Source: Streptosporangium lutulentum
Lineage (GTDB): Bacteria > Actinomycetota > Actinomycetes > Streptosporangiales > Streptosporangiaceae
DNA length: 64,000 nucleotides
NCBI RefSeq assembly: GCF_030811455.1
Contig: NZ_JAUSQU010000001.1
Span: forward strand, 9,796,001-9,860,000
Reading direction: 5' to 3'
The position numbers and the translations under genes are program-made. Under the pieces are notes generated by a model that had not been told where the DNA came from, ran no database searches, and saw nothing but the letters and a program-made list of their open reading frames with translations. Below, one piece after another: positions 29,557-38,722 of the stretch. Position 1 is the stretch's first letter. The number at the start of each line of letters is the position of its first letter.

Positions 29557-29925
29557 ATGCGGTTGGAGGTGCTCGCGGGCGGAGACACCGTTCGTCAGGA
29601 GCGGCTTACCCGTACGTTGCATGAAAAGCTTGCGGAAACCGATGGCATTGCTGTGGAGTTCGCCGTACCTCAGGCGGCTCCGGCTGGCGATGGACGCAAG
29701 GCCGGGATAACGGCTGATGTGATTCTCTGGGTCACTGTCGCCGCATCGGCACGGCCCGCCTCACAGCTATTGATAACGGCGATCAAGGAGTGGTGTGCCA
29801 CCGAGCGGCACCGTAAAGTTCTCGTCACCCACGGTGAGCGTTCGATCGAGATCTCAGGTCGTCCGGACGAGGCTCAGGAGCGACTAGTGCGAGAGTTTCT
29901 CCGCGATGCCGATGAGTCTCATTGA
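29557..29925 (+). CDS. EACC1-like effector-associated small protein
   Basis: 122 residues from ATG 29557, chosen for AGGGAG 7 bp upstream (a TTG at 29536 is also in frame). The pattern LEVLAGGDTVRQERLTRTLH, ADVILWVTVAASARP, AIKEWCATERHRKVLVTHG and a C-terminal amphipathic helix matches the effector-associated constant component 1 family described by comparative genomics of STAND/caspase conflict systems. Its stop overlaps the next gene by 4 bp (TTGA), so the two are made together. In the family the small protein is thought to couple effector to sensor; the mechanism is unknown. Confidence 0.7.
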   Translation: MRLEVLAGGDTVRQERLTRTLHEKLAETDGIAVEFAVPQAAPAGDGRKAGITADVILWVTVAASARPASQLLITAIKEWCATERHRKVLVTHGERSIEISGRPDEAQERLVREFLRDADESH

Positions 29926-32900
29926 GCAGGTCACTACGACGGCGGGCCTTGCTGATCGGTACAGAGACGTATCGGGATGGACGGTTCGAGTCTTTACCGT
30001 CCGCTCGCAGTGATGTCTGGCAGTTGCAGCAGGTCCTCGAGCATCGAAGCATCGGTGGATTCGCGTCGGTGAAGGTTGTAGCCGATCCTAGCGCGGACGA
30101 TATGTGTTTGGAAATCTCCGAATTCCTTGAAAGCTGCGACAGCGACGAACTAGCTCTGCTGTACATCACAGGGCACGGAACTCGGCTATCGCAGTCGACC
30201 GGTGAATTCTTTTTCGTGGCGGCGGACACCAACTTCGACCGGATCATGGAGACAGGCGTCAGTGCCGGCTTCGTCAACGAACGATTGGAAGCATGTTGGG
30301 CTCCCCAGAAGGTAGCCGTGCTCGACTGTTGCCGCAGCGGTGGCTTCGCACTTGGTCTGCGCACTCATGACGGGAAACCCCTAAGAGCGACTAAGTCGGT
30401 AGAGCCCGTTCCGTTGGACAGCCGAGGGGTCTACGTGATCGCCTCGTCGAGAGCGGGAGAAGACTCCTTCGCCGGTGCTGACACTGCTGAAGGGCCGGAA
30501 CCCTCAGCGTTCACCGCGCAGGTGGTCGAGGCGTTACGCACGGGAAAGGCAGGAAGGGACAGCGCTGGTCAAGTCTCCGTGGATGACCTCTTCGAATATG
30601 TCAACCGGCGTATGCGCGGCCTGGGTATTCAGATCCCGGTAAAGTCCGCTCATGCCGTGGATGACCGCATCATCTTGGCAAGTTGTCCTCAGGGAGCTGC
30701 TCCCCTCCTGGTACCGCTGACCCAGAGATCGATCAGTTCTATGCCGGAGATATCGCATACGCAAGGGACCGTAACCGCTTCGAAGGCGCCTTCGACCGTA
30801 CCTATGTGGTCGCAACTGCTGGACTACTACCGAAAATGTGTGCTTTCCGATGAGGCGGAGACACCGCTGCTTACGGTTGCGGATCGCGGCAGGTCATACG
30901 CATGTCTCACCGGCACTGAACGCTTCCTGTCCGGAGATCTGGATGACGATGGCTCCGCTCCAATCACATCCGAGGTCGCCTCGTTCTTGGACAAGGTTGC
31001 CGGGCAGGACGTAGAGCTGTGGGCCGGGTACCCCGCAGTGGTTCTCACCGGGCCGCGCGGCAAGTCTTCCTGGAGAGCGCCCCGGTTCGCTCCGTTGCTT
31101 ATCCGTAGGGTCGAAGCAGTATCCGAAGCGGGCACGGTGCGTCTGAAGCCGTATGGACCGGTGCTGCCTCACCCTCAGCTGGCCCATGACTGGCTCGGTC
31201 CGGAGGAGGCGGCGGAACTCGCCTCCACCTACCAGCCAACATGGCATGCCGGACAGCATGATCTCATGGCGGTTAACCTCCGGAGCCTTCTGCGCAACGA
31301 GTTCGAGCTCCCATGTGTCCAGGAACTTCGGCCGGATCGGCTGGTGGAACGCATCGACGTCCACACGCCGGGGCATGGCGCACGCAATGCCGCCGTGATC
31401 TTCTTCGCACCGCGTGATACCACGGGGACGAAAAGGTTACTTGATGACTTCGTCGCCATCGCGGAGAAAAGCTCGGAGATCCATCGCACTGCGCTTGCGG
31501 CCCTGGCGCCTGACGCGATTGCCCCACTTGAACCCTCCGAAGAGATACGCCTGGTGACCCCGCTGTCTATCAATGAAGCGCAGGCCGCTGTGCTGCGATC
31601 GGCACTAACGCAGCGTCTTACCGTGGCTACCGGTCCTCCGGGAACCGGCAAAAGCCAATTGGTCGCGAACTTGATCGCTACCGCCGTGGCGAACGGCAGG
31701 AGCGTCCTAGTCGCCTCGACTAATAACCAGGCCGTCGATGAGATATGGCAGCGTTGTGAGCGGCTAGTCCCCGGTAGCGTTGTGCGGACCGGCTCCCGCG
31801 GTGGTGAAAAGGATTACACGCAGGAGGAGAGCGCGGCCCTTCAGCGGCTGTCTATCATCCCGCTACTGAACCGCAATCCTGTCACCCTCTCTGCGGACCT
31901 GGATCTAGCGATGGATGCACTCAGTGCCTTACGCGAGGAGCTTGCCGCCGCCGCTTATATTGAGCGTGAGCTGTATCAAGCTGGGGAAGAGCGAGAGGAA
32001 CACGCGTCAAGGCTTGGCTGCGCCGTTCCCATGTTCGCGGAGCGTCTTGGAAACGACGAAGAGCTCACTCGCTGGGAGCTCAAGGCCGATCGCGTCGCCC
32101 GTGCCCGCTTCCTCGGCAGGTGGCGCCGTAACCGGCTATTGCGCCGTCTTGGCTTGCCCTCCGGTTTGGATGATGCCGAGGCATGCGCGGCTGTTGCGGA
32201 GTTCGCCGATGCTGAGGGCCGTTGGCGAAAGCAGCGCCATCGGACTCGAGTGGTACGCACCGACGCGGAACTCACTGAGGCTTTCAGTATGGCAGAGGCA
32301 GAGGTGCACTCCTCTTCGACAGCATTGCTGGAAAGTGCCGTGCGCATCAAGGCACGAGAGGGTCGTCAAGCGATCTTGGGACTTTTGCAGGCGAAAGAGG
32401 CCTCAAGTAGCGACTGGTCCGCTCTCAAAGCTGTGCTTCCCCATGTGCGTAGTTGGGCCGTCACCAGTCTGTCCGCGCGCCGCTTCCCTCCAAACCCCGC
32501 ACTCTTCGATCTAGTGATCATTGATGAGGCCAGCCAGTGCGCGATCCCGCATGTGATTCCTTTGCTATTCCGTGCACGTCATGCTCTGATCATCGGCGAC
32601 GTCATGCAGTTGCCGCATATCGCCAAGATCGTTCCTGAACAGGAAGCGGTAATCCGGGGCGGTGCGGGTCTCCGTGCCGATTGGTTGGAGAAGCGCCGTC
32701 TGGCCTACCGTCGCCACTCCGCCTTCCACGCGGCTGAGCACGCCGCTGGTGGAAGCATGTTGCTCGATGAGCATTATCGTTGTCACCCAGACATCGCCGC
32801 AATCTCTAATGATCTGTTCTACGATGGCGCGCTTACTGTGCTCACTGACATTCGCTCCCGCCCTGCGGTGAAACGTCCGGCGATTACTTGGGCTCCAGTC

Positions 32901-33647
32901 AAGGGACGTGCCCTGCGCCCAAACTCGGGTGGCTCCTGGTTGAACCAGGCAGAAGTTGACAAAGTGAGCGAATGCGTAGGCTACCTATTGCGGCACCTTC
33001 CGGAGGAAGCAAGCATTGGAGTAGTTACCCCCTTTAAGCCTCAGAAAGAAGCGCTCCAGGAGAGATTTACTGGTCAGAGCCGCGTGCGAGTGGGCACTGT
33101 GCACACCTTCCAAGGAGGTGAATGCGATGCGATGGTTTTCTCTCTCGTCGCTGCGGAAGAGATGCACCCCGGAGCGGTCAACTGGATCGACCGGCAATTG
33201 AACCTGTGGAACGTCGCCATCACCCGGGCGCGATCCCACCTCATAGTGGTGGGGGACCCTGAACTGTGGAAGAAGCGTGGTGGCGTCGCGGCTGCCCTGC
33301 TACAAGCCGCTGACGGGGCAGGCCAAGCGGGCAGCAGAAGCGATAATGAACGAGATGACCTGTTGTTGCGTCTATACAGGAGGCTCAGGGGGGTTTCTGG
33401 AGCCACCGTCGACCTTGGCGGGACTGTCAACGGCTACCTTATCGATGCGCGCTTGGAGATCGATGGAAAGATCACAGCCGTTCTCCTTGATCGAGGGCCA
33501 CAGGAAGGCGTCGATCACGCAAGACATTTGCGGTTGATGTTGCGTCGCCAGAAACTGCTGGAGACTCCCAGCTCAGGAGGGAGCGCCGTCAGGTTTCCTG
33601 CTTGGAGGCTGTACGACGTCTCTATCATCAGCGAAGCGTTCAAGTGA
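29922..33647 (+). CDS. Caspase-like peptidase fused to superfamily 1 helicase
   Basis: A 1241-residue fusion with a TTG start coupled to the EACC1 gene. Residues 1-245 are a C14 caspase-like domain: RALLIGTETY strand, catalytic His 85 in YITGHGT, catalytic Cys 137 in LDCCRSGGF. Residues about 270-545 are a linker region of unknown fold. Residues about 550-1110 are a Upf1/DNA2-type SF1 helicase: motif I GPPGTGKSQ (about 571), motif II VIIDEASQC (about 865), QLPHI, DEHYRCHP, VGTVHTFQGGE and VAITRARSHL. The last about 90 residues are a small alpha-beta domain (YLIDARLEIDG, VLLDRG) reminiscent of a degenerate restriction-endonuclease fold. The helicase likely senses nucleic acid and the caspase kills by proteolysis; that is inference. 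Both active sites look intact. Confidence 0.85.
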   Translation: MSRSLRRRALLIGTETYRDGRFESLPSARSDVWQLQQVLEHRSIGGFASVKVVADPSADDMCLEISEFLESCDSDELALLYITGHGTRLSQSTGEFFFVAADTNFDRIMETGVSAGFVNERLEACWAPQKVAVLDCCRSGGFALGLRTHDGKPLRATKSVEPVPLDSRGVYVIASSRAGEDSFAGADTAEGPEPSAFTAQVVEALRTGKAGRDSAGQVSVDDLFEYVNRRMRGLGIQIPVKSAHAVDDRIILASCPQGAAPLLVPLTQRSISSMPEISHTQGTVTASKAPSTVPMWSQLLDYYRKCVLSDEAETPLLTVADRGRSYACLTGTERFLSGDLDDDGSAPITSEVASFLDKVAGQDVELWAGYPAVVLTGPRGKSSWRAPRFAPLLIRRVEAVSEAGTVRLKPYGPVLPHPQLAHDWLGPEEAAELASTYQPTWHAGQHDLMAVNLRSLLRNEFELPCVQELRPDRLVERIDVHTPGHGARNAAVIFFAPRDTTGTKRLLDDFVAIAEKSSEIHRTALAALAPDAIAPLEPSEEIRLVTPLSINEAQAAVLRSALTQRLTVATGPPGTGKSQLVANLIATAVANGRSVLVASTNNQAVDEIWQRCERLVPGSVVRTGSRGGEKDYTQEESAALQRLSIIPLLNRNPVTLSADLDLAMDALSALREELAAAAYIERELYQAGEEREEHASRLGCAVPMFAERLGNDEELTRWELKADRVARARFLGRWRRNRLLRRLGLPSGLDDAEACAAVAEFADAEGRWRKQRHRTRVVRTDAELTEAFSMAEAEVHSSSTALLESAVRIKAREGRQAILGLLQAKEASSSDWSALKAVLPHVRSWAVTSLSARRFPPNPALFDLVIIDEASQCAIPHVIPLLFRARHALIIGDVMQLPHIAKIVPEQEAVIRGGAGLRADWLEKRRLAYRRHSAFHAAEHAAGGSMLLDEHYRCHPDIAAISNDLFYDGALTVLTDIRSRPAVKRPAITWAPVKGRALRPNSGGSWLNQAEVDKVSECVGYLLRHLPEEASIGVVTPFKPQKEALQERFTGQSRVRVGTVHTFQGGECDAMVFSLVAAEEMHPGAVNWIDRQLNLWNVAITRARSHLIVVGDPELWKKRGGVAAALLQAADGAGQAGSRSDNERDDLLLRLYRRLRGVSGATVDLGGTVNGYLIDARLEIDGKITAVLLDRGPQEGVDHARHLRLMLRRQKLLETPSSGGSAVRFPAWRLYDVSIISEAFK

Positions 33648-33670
33648 TGTGAATTTCCCCCAGCTGAAGG

Positions 33671-33776
33671 TTAAGCGTCCATGCCCACATGCACGGTGCC
33701 GTCTTTGGGGGTGACCGCGGCGAGGAGGCTCGTCGGGATGCGGAACACCTGGCCGGGAGCTGCCGGCCACCGCAGT
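33671..33776 (-). pseudogene. 3' part of a small ORF split by ISAs1
   Basis: The minus strand reads QVFRIPTSLLAAVTPKDG and a few more codons to a stop at 33671. If the IS and one target copy are removed, this frame continues without a break into the minus strand right of 35137 (VIARKRLRW). The upstream part ends at the IS3 element at 35261, so the gene cannot be identified. Confidence 0.4.
33767..33776 (+). repeat. Left target-site duplication of ISAs1 element
   Basis: CCACCGCAGT directly abuts the left inverted repeat at 33777 and recurs exactly at 35128-35137. Confidence 0.85.
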
Positions 33777-35127
33777 CAAGGCTGAGGCGTTCTCGGCTGC
33801 TGAGACGGTCGCAGCCCTGCAGCGGGCTGGCAGTAGAGGCCACCCCGATGCGGAGATGACAAACGCGACCCCTGATGATCGTCGGTGTCTAGCCAGTCGA
33901 TCAAGAACAGGGGCCGCGTTCGCGTGCCATCATTCCCGATCAACGTGCTCGCCCGCCACTTGGAGCACGTCCCCGCTTTCGACCCATCGACCGATCTGCC
34001 CGCGCTGGCCGAGGTACTGGGCACCCTGCCCGACCCACGCAGCCACCGCGGACGTCGCTACCGACTCGGCCCACTGCTGGCCCTAACCCTGCTCGCCGTA
34101 CTCAGCGGAGCCACCTCCATAGCGGCGATCAACAGATCCATCCACGGATACGACCCGGACATCCTGTCTCGTGCCGGGCTCCCCGGCACCGTTCGCCTGG
34201 CCGCCAGCACCCTGCGGCGACTACTCGCCCGCCTGGACGGCGACGCCTTCGACACCGCGACCGGCACCTACCTGGCCACCCTCGCCGCCGGCGGCCCGCC
34301 CGCCACCGACCACCCCGAAAGCCGACCACCGCTGACCGGCCTGGCCATCGACGGCAAGACCCTACGCGGCAGTCGCACCGCCAACGGCACGGTGCACCTG
34401 CTGGCCGCCTTGCGCCACGACACCCAGACCGTCGTCGCCCAACGCCAGGTCACCGCCAAGAGCAACGAGATCCCTGCAGTTGCGCCCCTGCTGTCCGGCC
34501 TGGACCTGTCCGACGTGGTAGTCACCGCCGACGCCCTGCATACCCAGCACGCCCATGCCCGCCAGATCATCGACTCCGGCGGCCATTACCTATTCATCGT
34601 CAAAGGCAACCAGCCCACCTTGCACCGCCGGCTCAAGGCTCTGCCCTGGCGCCACGCCCTGCTCAACGACCGCACCGATACCCGCGGCCACGGCCGCCGC
34701 GAGATCCGCCGCATGAAGATCTGCACCGTCCGGCCCGGCCTGCCCTTCCCCCACGCCGCCCAGGCCATCCAGGTCAAACGCCGCCGCACCGACCGCCGCA
34801 CCGGCAAAACCACCATCGTCACGATCTACGCGATCACCAGCCTGCCGCCCGGCCGCGTCACCCACGCCCACCTCGCCACACTGATCCGCGGCCACTGGAG
34901 TATCGAGGCCCTGCACCACATCCGCGACGTCACCTACCGCGAAGACGCCTCACGCGTTCGGACCGGCACCGCCCCACGGGTCATGGCGAGCCTGCGTAAC
35001 CTGGCCATCGGCCTGGCCCGCTTGATCGGCTGGACCAACATCGCCGCCGCCACCGATCACTACCGCAGCCACCCCACGGACGGTCTTCAGCTACTCGGTC
35101 TCACAACATGAGAACGCTTCGGCCCTG
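33777..35127 (+). mobile_element. ISAs1-family insertion sequence, intact
   Basis: 1351 bp. The terminal 18 bp of the left end (33777-33794) and the reverse complement of the right end (35110-35127) match at 15 positions; both begin CA-GG, and similarity continues inward (TGAGAC). A perfect 10-bp direct repeat flanks it, in the range of ISAs1 duplications. One full-length transposase fills the element. It therefore looks recent and possibly active. Confidence 0.9.
33885..35111 (+). CDS. ISAs1-family transposase
   Basis: 408 residues, the usual ISAs1 length. The N-terminal DDE-associated domain ([20 protein letters not shown]) is followed by the DDE core: Asp in [10 protein letters not shown], Asp in VVTADALHT, and [18 protein letters not shown] holding the Glu/Asp end of the triad. 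Its stop codon lies inside the right inverted repeat. The start may be 33885 or slightly downstream at a GTG. No frameshift is seen. Confidence 0.92.
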   Translation: MSSQSIKNRGRVRVPSFPINVLARHLEHVPAFDPSTDLPALAEVLGTLPDPRSHRGRRYRLGPLLALTLLAVLSGATSIAAINRSIHGYDPDILSRAGLPGTVRLAASTLRRLLARLDGDAFDTATGTYLATLAAGGPPATDHPESRPPLTGLAIDGKTLRGSRTANGTVHLLAALRHDTQTVVAQRQVTAKSNEIPAVAPLLSGLDLSDVVVTADALHTQHAHARQIIDSGGHYLFIVKGNQPTLHRRLKALPWRHALLNDRTDTRGHGRREIRRMKICTVRPGLPFPHAAQAIQVKRRRTDRRTGKTTIVTIYAITSLPPGRVTHAHLATLIRGHWSIEALHHIRDVTYREDASRVRTGTAPRVMASLRNLAIGLARLIGWTNIAAATDHYRSHPTDGLQLLGLTT

Positions 35128-35137
35128 CCACCGCAGT
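35128..35137 (+). repeat. Right target-site duplication of ISAs1 element
   Basis: Exact second copy of CCACCGCAGT, directly after the right end of the element. Confidence 0.85.
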
Positions 35138-35328
35138 CGCTTCCGTGCGATGACTTTCCCGTTTGCCGCAGAACGACTCGGAGGAACGGGATGCAACGGT
35201 CTCCCACAGCGGCAGGCGATGGCGCGACGGTTCTGGAAAGGGGGTCGGCGGGGCCCTCTTTGGCAGGCTCGGGTGAGACATGGGGATGAAGTACCCTTCT
35301 GAGCTTCGAATAGGGCGAGACAGGACCG

Positions 35329-35793
35329 TTGACGATCGCGACTTTGACTGCTGCCGACCTGGGTGCCGGCGTGCGTGATGATGGAAGTGTGAGTTCGGAG
35401 CCGGAAGGGCCGCGGGCCGAGCGGCCCAGGCGGCGGAGGTTCAGCGCGGACTACAAACTGCGGATCGTGGCCGAGTACGACGCGCTGACCGAGCCGGGCG
35501 CCAAGGGTGCGCTGCTGCGCCGCGAGGGGCTGTATTCCACGCACATCCTGGACTGGCGGCTGGCCCGCGACCACGGGGCCCTGCAGGCGCTGGAGCCCAA
35601 GCCGCCGGTGCGCAAAGACGCCAAGAGCCCGGCGGAGAAGGAAGCCGACAAGCTGCGGCGGGAGAATGAGAAGCTCGCCGCGGAGCTGGCCAGGACCAAG
35701 AAGGCGCTGGCGATCTTGGGAAAAGCACACGAGCTCTTGGAACTGCTGTCCGAGAGCGAGGAGCCCAGCACGCCGGCGAAGCCGGACGCGTGA
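35329..35793 (+). CDS. IS3-family OrfA (HTH and leucine-zipper-like)
   Basis: 154 residues from TTG 35329. RRFSADYKLRIVAEYDAL with LYSTHILDWR is the transposase HTH; KLRRENEKLAAELARTKK is the coiled coil used for multimerisation. Its stop overlaps the orfB start (GTGA, 35790), suggesting coupling rather than the classical slippery-site fusion. Confidence 0.88.
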   Translation: MTIATLTAADLGAGVRDDGSVSSEPEGPRAERPRRRRFSADYKLRIVAEYDALTEPGAKGALLRREGLYSTHILDWRLARDHGALQALEPKPPVRKDAKSPAEKEADKLRRENEKLAAELARTKKALAILGKAHELLELLSESEEPSTPAKPDA

Positions 35794-36795
35794 TCAACGA
35801 GGCGTTCGAGCAGCTGGAGCGGATGCTCGACACCACGAACGCCTGCCGGCTGACCGGTATCTCGCGGGCGACACTGCACTCGGCGGCGCAATCCCCGGCC
35901 CGCCCCGGTGGCCGCGCCGCGGCCGGCCCCGCCCAACGCGCTGTCGCGTGATGAGCGCCATGCGGTGCTGGAGACGCTCAATTCCTACCGGTTCATCGAT
36001 AAATCCCCGCCGCAGGTGTGGGCGACGCTGCTGGATGAGGGCCTGTATCTGTGCAGCATTTCCACGATGTATCGGCTGCTGCGTGCCGAGGACGGCGTAC
36101 GCGAGCGTCGCGCTCAGGCGCGTCATCCGGCCAAGACGATCCCCGAGCTCCTCGCTGATGGCCCTTCGCAGGTGTTCACCTGGGACATCACCAAGCTGAA
36201 GGGTCCCACCCCGGGCAGCACCTACGACCTGTATGTGATGCTCGACATCTATTCGCGCTACGTGGTCGGCTGGCGGGTCGAGCACCGCGAAAGCGCCGAG
36301 TTGGCCACCGACTTCATCGCCACCGCCGTGGCGCGTAACGGCGGCAGGCCCCGCGTGGTGCACGCCGACCGGGGCCCCTCGATGACCTCCCGTGATGTCG
36401 CCGCGTTGCTGGCCGAACTGCAGATCACCCGCTCGCATTCGCGTCCCAAGGTGTCCAACGACAACCCCTACAGTGAGGCGGCGTTCAAGACGCTGAAGTA
36501 CTGCCCGGCCTTTCCCGAGCGGTTCGGCGCTCTGGCTGATGCCCGCGCGTTCTGCGAGGCGTTTTTCACCTATTACAACCACGAGCACCGCCATTCGGGG
36601 ATCGGGTTGCACACCCCGGCCTCGGTCCACTTCGGCACCGCTGAACAGATCCGTACCCAGCGAGCCGTCACTCTGGAAGCGGCCTACGCGGCCACCCCGG
36701 ACAGATTTCACACGAGGCCGATCCCACCCCGGATCCCCACCAAGGCGTGGATCAACGACCCAGTCAGGCGGGAGAAAATGACACAGAACGATTGA
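35790..36795 (+). pseudogene. IS3-family OrfB with a one-base frameshift
   Basis: It starts at GTG 35790 (VINEAFEQLERML, LTGISRATLH) and then leaves frame. Dropping one base, T35880, restores HRRRNPRPAPVAAPRPAP and joins the long frame ending at 36795. That frame holds the full DDE core: Asp in FTWDITKLKG, Asp in VVHADRGPSM, Glu in YSEAAFKTLKY, plus the usual FFTYYNHEHRHSGIG. The element is therefore probably dead for its own transposition unless the base is a sequencing error; re-initiation at the GTG at 35908 would leave the DDE domain intact. Confidence 0.82.
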
Positions 36796-36822
36796 AACGA
36801 CCATGTCTCACCGAGCTTGACA

Positions 36823-37059
36823 AGTTCCGGGGTGGCCCAGTATGCGGCGATCTGGGAGCGATCGGGTGGACCGGCGTGGGTCGCTCGTCATGGTCTGACA
36901 TCGGCGCAGTATCAGACGGAGTTCGACCGTCTGGTCGGGCAGGGTTACCGCCTCACCGACGTCAGCGGTTACGGCACCGGCTCGGCCCGATTCGCGGCAC
37001 TCTGGCTGAAGGAGACAACGGACGACAAGGTTGCGCAGCGGTCCACCGGTACCGAATGA
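36823..37059 (+). pseudogene. Truncated BTRD-type repeat protein
   Basis: The frame reads VAQYAAIWERSGGPAWVARH, LTSAQYQTEFDRLVGQGYRL and VSGYGTGSARFAALW before a stop. This is one unit and part of another of the bacterial tandem repeat found in polyglycine-hydrolase-like and actinobacterial serine hydrolases. It starts abruptly at the right end of the IS3 element, so the element removed or displaced the 5' part of the gene. Confidence 0.65.
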
Positions 37060-37126
37060 CTTCGGTCGCTCACCCTCCGGCCGGAACAGGTACGGAATGA
37101 CCTCGGTCACTCACCCTCCGGTCGGA
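37048..37126 (+). repeat. Two imperfect 38-bp direct repeats
   Basis: 37048-37085 and 37089-37126 align with few differences (both contain the core CTCACCCTCCGG). The first covers the last codons and stop of the truncated repeat gene. Confidence 0.6.
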
Positions 37127-37152
37127 GCTGCCCGCCCACCGGCCTGAGGACG

Positions 37153-37203
37153 CTCCACCGGCTCACCGCTCGGCTCCATCCAGAGCCGGGTGAGCCGGTG
37201 GAG
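37153..37203 (-). terminator. Terminator of the amidase gene
   Basis: A perfect 15-bp outer stem (37153-37167 with 37189-37203) encloses a 6-bp inner stem (CGGCTC/GAGCCG). It lies 7 bp beyond the amidase stop. A T-tract is lacking, which is usual for actinomycete terminators. Confidence 0.7.
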
Positions 37204-37209
37204 CAGACT

Positions 37210-38652
37210 TCAGCTGCCGCAGTGTTCGAAGAGGCTGTCGTAGGCGGACGCGCCCGCCTTGCCTCCCCACTTGACGCATTTGCCGGGGGCGGCGGCGCGT
37301 ACAGGACCGGCGTAGTAGCCGAAGTTGCCGGAATCGGTGATGCGGGTCTTCCCCTGCACCTCCAGGTAGGCGGAGGTGGCGGTGGCGGTGCCCAGCGAGG
37401 TGAGCTTGATGGTGGTCACGCAGTTGTTGCCGTTGGCGGTGTTGTAGAGCAGGTAGACGGTGCCCGCCGAGCCGAGGGTCGCGGAGTCGATCACCGTGTA
37501 GCCGGAGCCGCAGACCGACTGCGGGGTGTGCGGGTTGGTGCCGCCGCCGTTGCTTCCGCCGACGTACTGCATGTACCTGGTCCAGTCCCAGTTCGGGCCC
37601 GGGTCGGTGTGCGTCGCACCGGGCACCTGGTTGTGCCCGATGATGTGGGCGCGGTCCTTGGGGATGTTGTACCGGTCGGCGATGCTGCGGGTCAGCGCGG
37701 CGGAGGAGCGGTACATCGAGTCGGTGAACCAGGAGGCGTTGTCGACGAAGCCCTCGTGCTCGATGCCGACCGATCGGCTGTTGTCGTTCCCGGCGTGCCA
37801 GGCCCGGTCCTTCTCCCGGACCATCTGGGTGATGGCGCCGTCCGAGGAGCGGACGACGTAGTGGGACGAGACCTGGGCGGCGGGGTTCTGGAACCAGGAG
37901 ATCGTGCCCGCGTAGGAGCCCTGGGTCACGTGGACGACGATCCGGTCGATCACGTTGCTCGTCGGACGGTTGGAGACGGCGTAGTTGGACGAGCTGGCCG
38001 CCACCCAGCGGGCCGACGGGTAGTCCACGGCCGCGGCCGCGAGGGGTTCGTTCAGGTCCCGGGTCCGGGCGTAGGCGCCGAGGTCGGGCCGTACCGACCG
38101 CGCCTTCACGGTCAGGGTCTCGCCGTCCGGGGTGGCGGTGCGGATACCCGTGCCCAGCAGTTCGTAGACGGTGTCGGCGTACAGCCGGGCCACCTCGGGG
38201 GTCGAGGCGTTGCCGTACTTGGCCACCGCCGGGTACCACTTCCCGGGGTCCTTGCGGGCGGTCGCGTCCAGGCCGAGTTCGTCGGCGTAGGCGCGCAGCA
38301 CCGCAGCGCCGCCCGTGACGTTGGCCGCGTCGTCGGTCTTCAGGGCCGCGACCGGTTGACCTGTCAGCGAGGCCGCGCGTTCCAGGGTGCGGCCGGCCGG
38401 GCTGCTGACCAGGTGCATGACTCCGTAGCCGCCGCTCGCGCTCGGCGCGCCGTCGTGCCCGTCGAGGTGGGTCTCGGCGTATCCGAGCGTGACCAGCAGG
38501 TCGCGGGGCACCTCGTAGGTCGCGGCGGCGCGGGTGAAGGCGTCGGCCAGTGGATCCGGGGGAGCGGCGCTCGCCGGCCGGCCGACCAGGCACACGAGGG
38601 GGATGAGCGAGCCGGCCAGCAGCGCGGCTGAACGGCGAAACAGGGCCTTCAC
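37210..38652 (-). CDS. Secreted N-acetylmuramoyl-L-alanine amidase with SapA-like C-terminal module
   Basis: 480 residues with a signal peptide (SAALLAGSLIPLVCLVGRPASAA). Residues about 30-180 are a helical, transglycosylase-like region. Residues about 215-350 are an Amidase_2/PGRP domain (VDRIVVHVTQGSY, SSHYVVRSSDG, WHAGNDNSRSVGIEHEG, IIGHNQVPGATHTDPGPNW) with the expected zinc histidines. The final about 105 residues, containing five Cys, resemble spore-associated protein A and are almost identical to the end of the M23 peptidase next door. It should cleave the stem peptide from glycan outside the cell. Confidence 0.88.
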   Translation of the reverse strand: MKALFRRSAALLAGSLIPLVCLVGRPASAAPPDPLADAFTRAAATYEVPRDLLVTLGYAETHLDGHDGAPSASGGYGVMHLVSSPAGRTLERAASLTGQPVAALKTDDAANVTGGAAVLRAYADELGLDATARKDPGKWYPAVAKYGNASTPEVARLYADTVYELLGTGIRTATPDGETLTVKARSVRPDLGAYARTRDLNEPLAAAAVDYPSARWVAASSSNYAVSNRPTSNVIDRIVVHVTQGSYAGTISWFQNPAAQVSSHYVVRSSDGAITQMVREKDRAWHAGNDNSRSVGIEHEGFVDNASWFTDSMYRSSAALTRSIADRYNIPKDRAHIIGHNQVPGATHTDPGPNWDWTRYMQYVGGSNGGGTNPHTPQSVCGSGYTVIDSATLGSAGTVYLLYNTANGNNCVTTIKLTSLGTATATSAYLEVQGKTRITDSGNFGYYAGPVRAAAPGKCVKWGGKAGASAYDSLFEHCGS

Positions 38653-38681
38653 AGGTGCTCCTCAGCAGGTGGGGGTGGGGA

Positions 38682-38715
38682 AAGGACCGTCCCCCGGGGG
38701 GCGGGGACGGTCCTT
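38682..38715 (-). terminator. Terminator between M23 peptidase and amidase genes
   Basis: A perfect 13-bp stem (38682-38694 with 38703-38715) with an 8-nt G-rich loop, just past the M23 stop and 30 bp before the amidase start. It would separate the two genes or act as an attenuator for read-through. Confidence 0.7.
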
Positions 38716-38722
38716 GCTGACG

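Larger units (their letters stand above)
35261..36822 (+). mobile_element. IS3-family insertion sequence
   Basis: About 1560 bp. The left end (35261-35283) and the reverse complement of the right end (36801-36822) both start with TG and share GCTCGG-TGAGACATGG with a single-base length difference and two mismatches. It contains orfA and orfB. No matching short duplication was found outside the ends, so it may have lost or rearranged its flanks. Confidence 0.8.

Noticed and set aside
33787-33807. Placing the ISAs1 left end at GCGTTCTC
   Set aside because: Extending outward gives an 18-bp inverted repeat beginning CA-GG and reveals the exact 10-bp duplication, so the true end is 33777.
35101-35730. 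A 209-codon minus-strand ORF across the IS3 left end
   Set aside because: Most of it is antisense to orfA; only the part outside the IS (35138-35260) may belong to the gene split by ISAs1.
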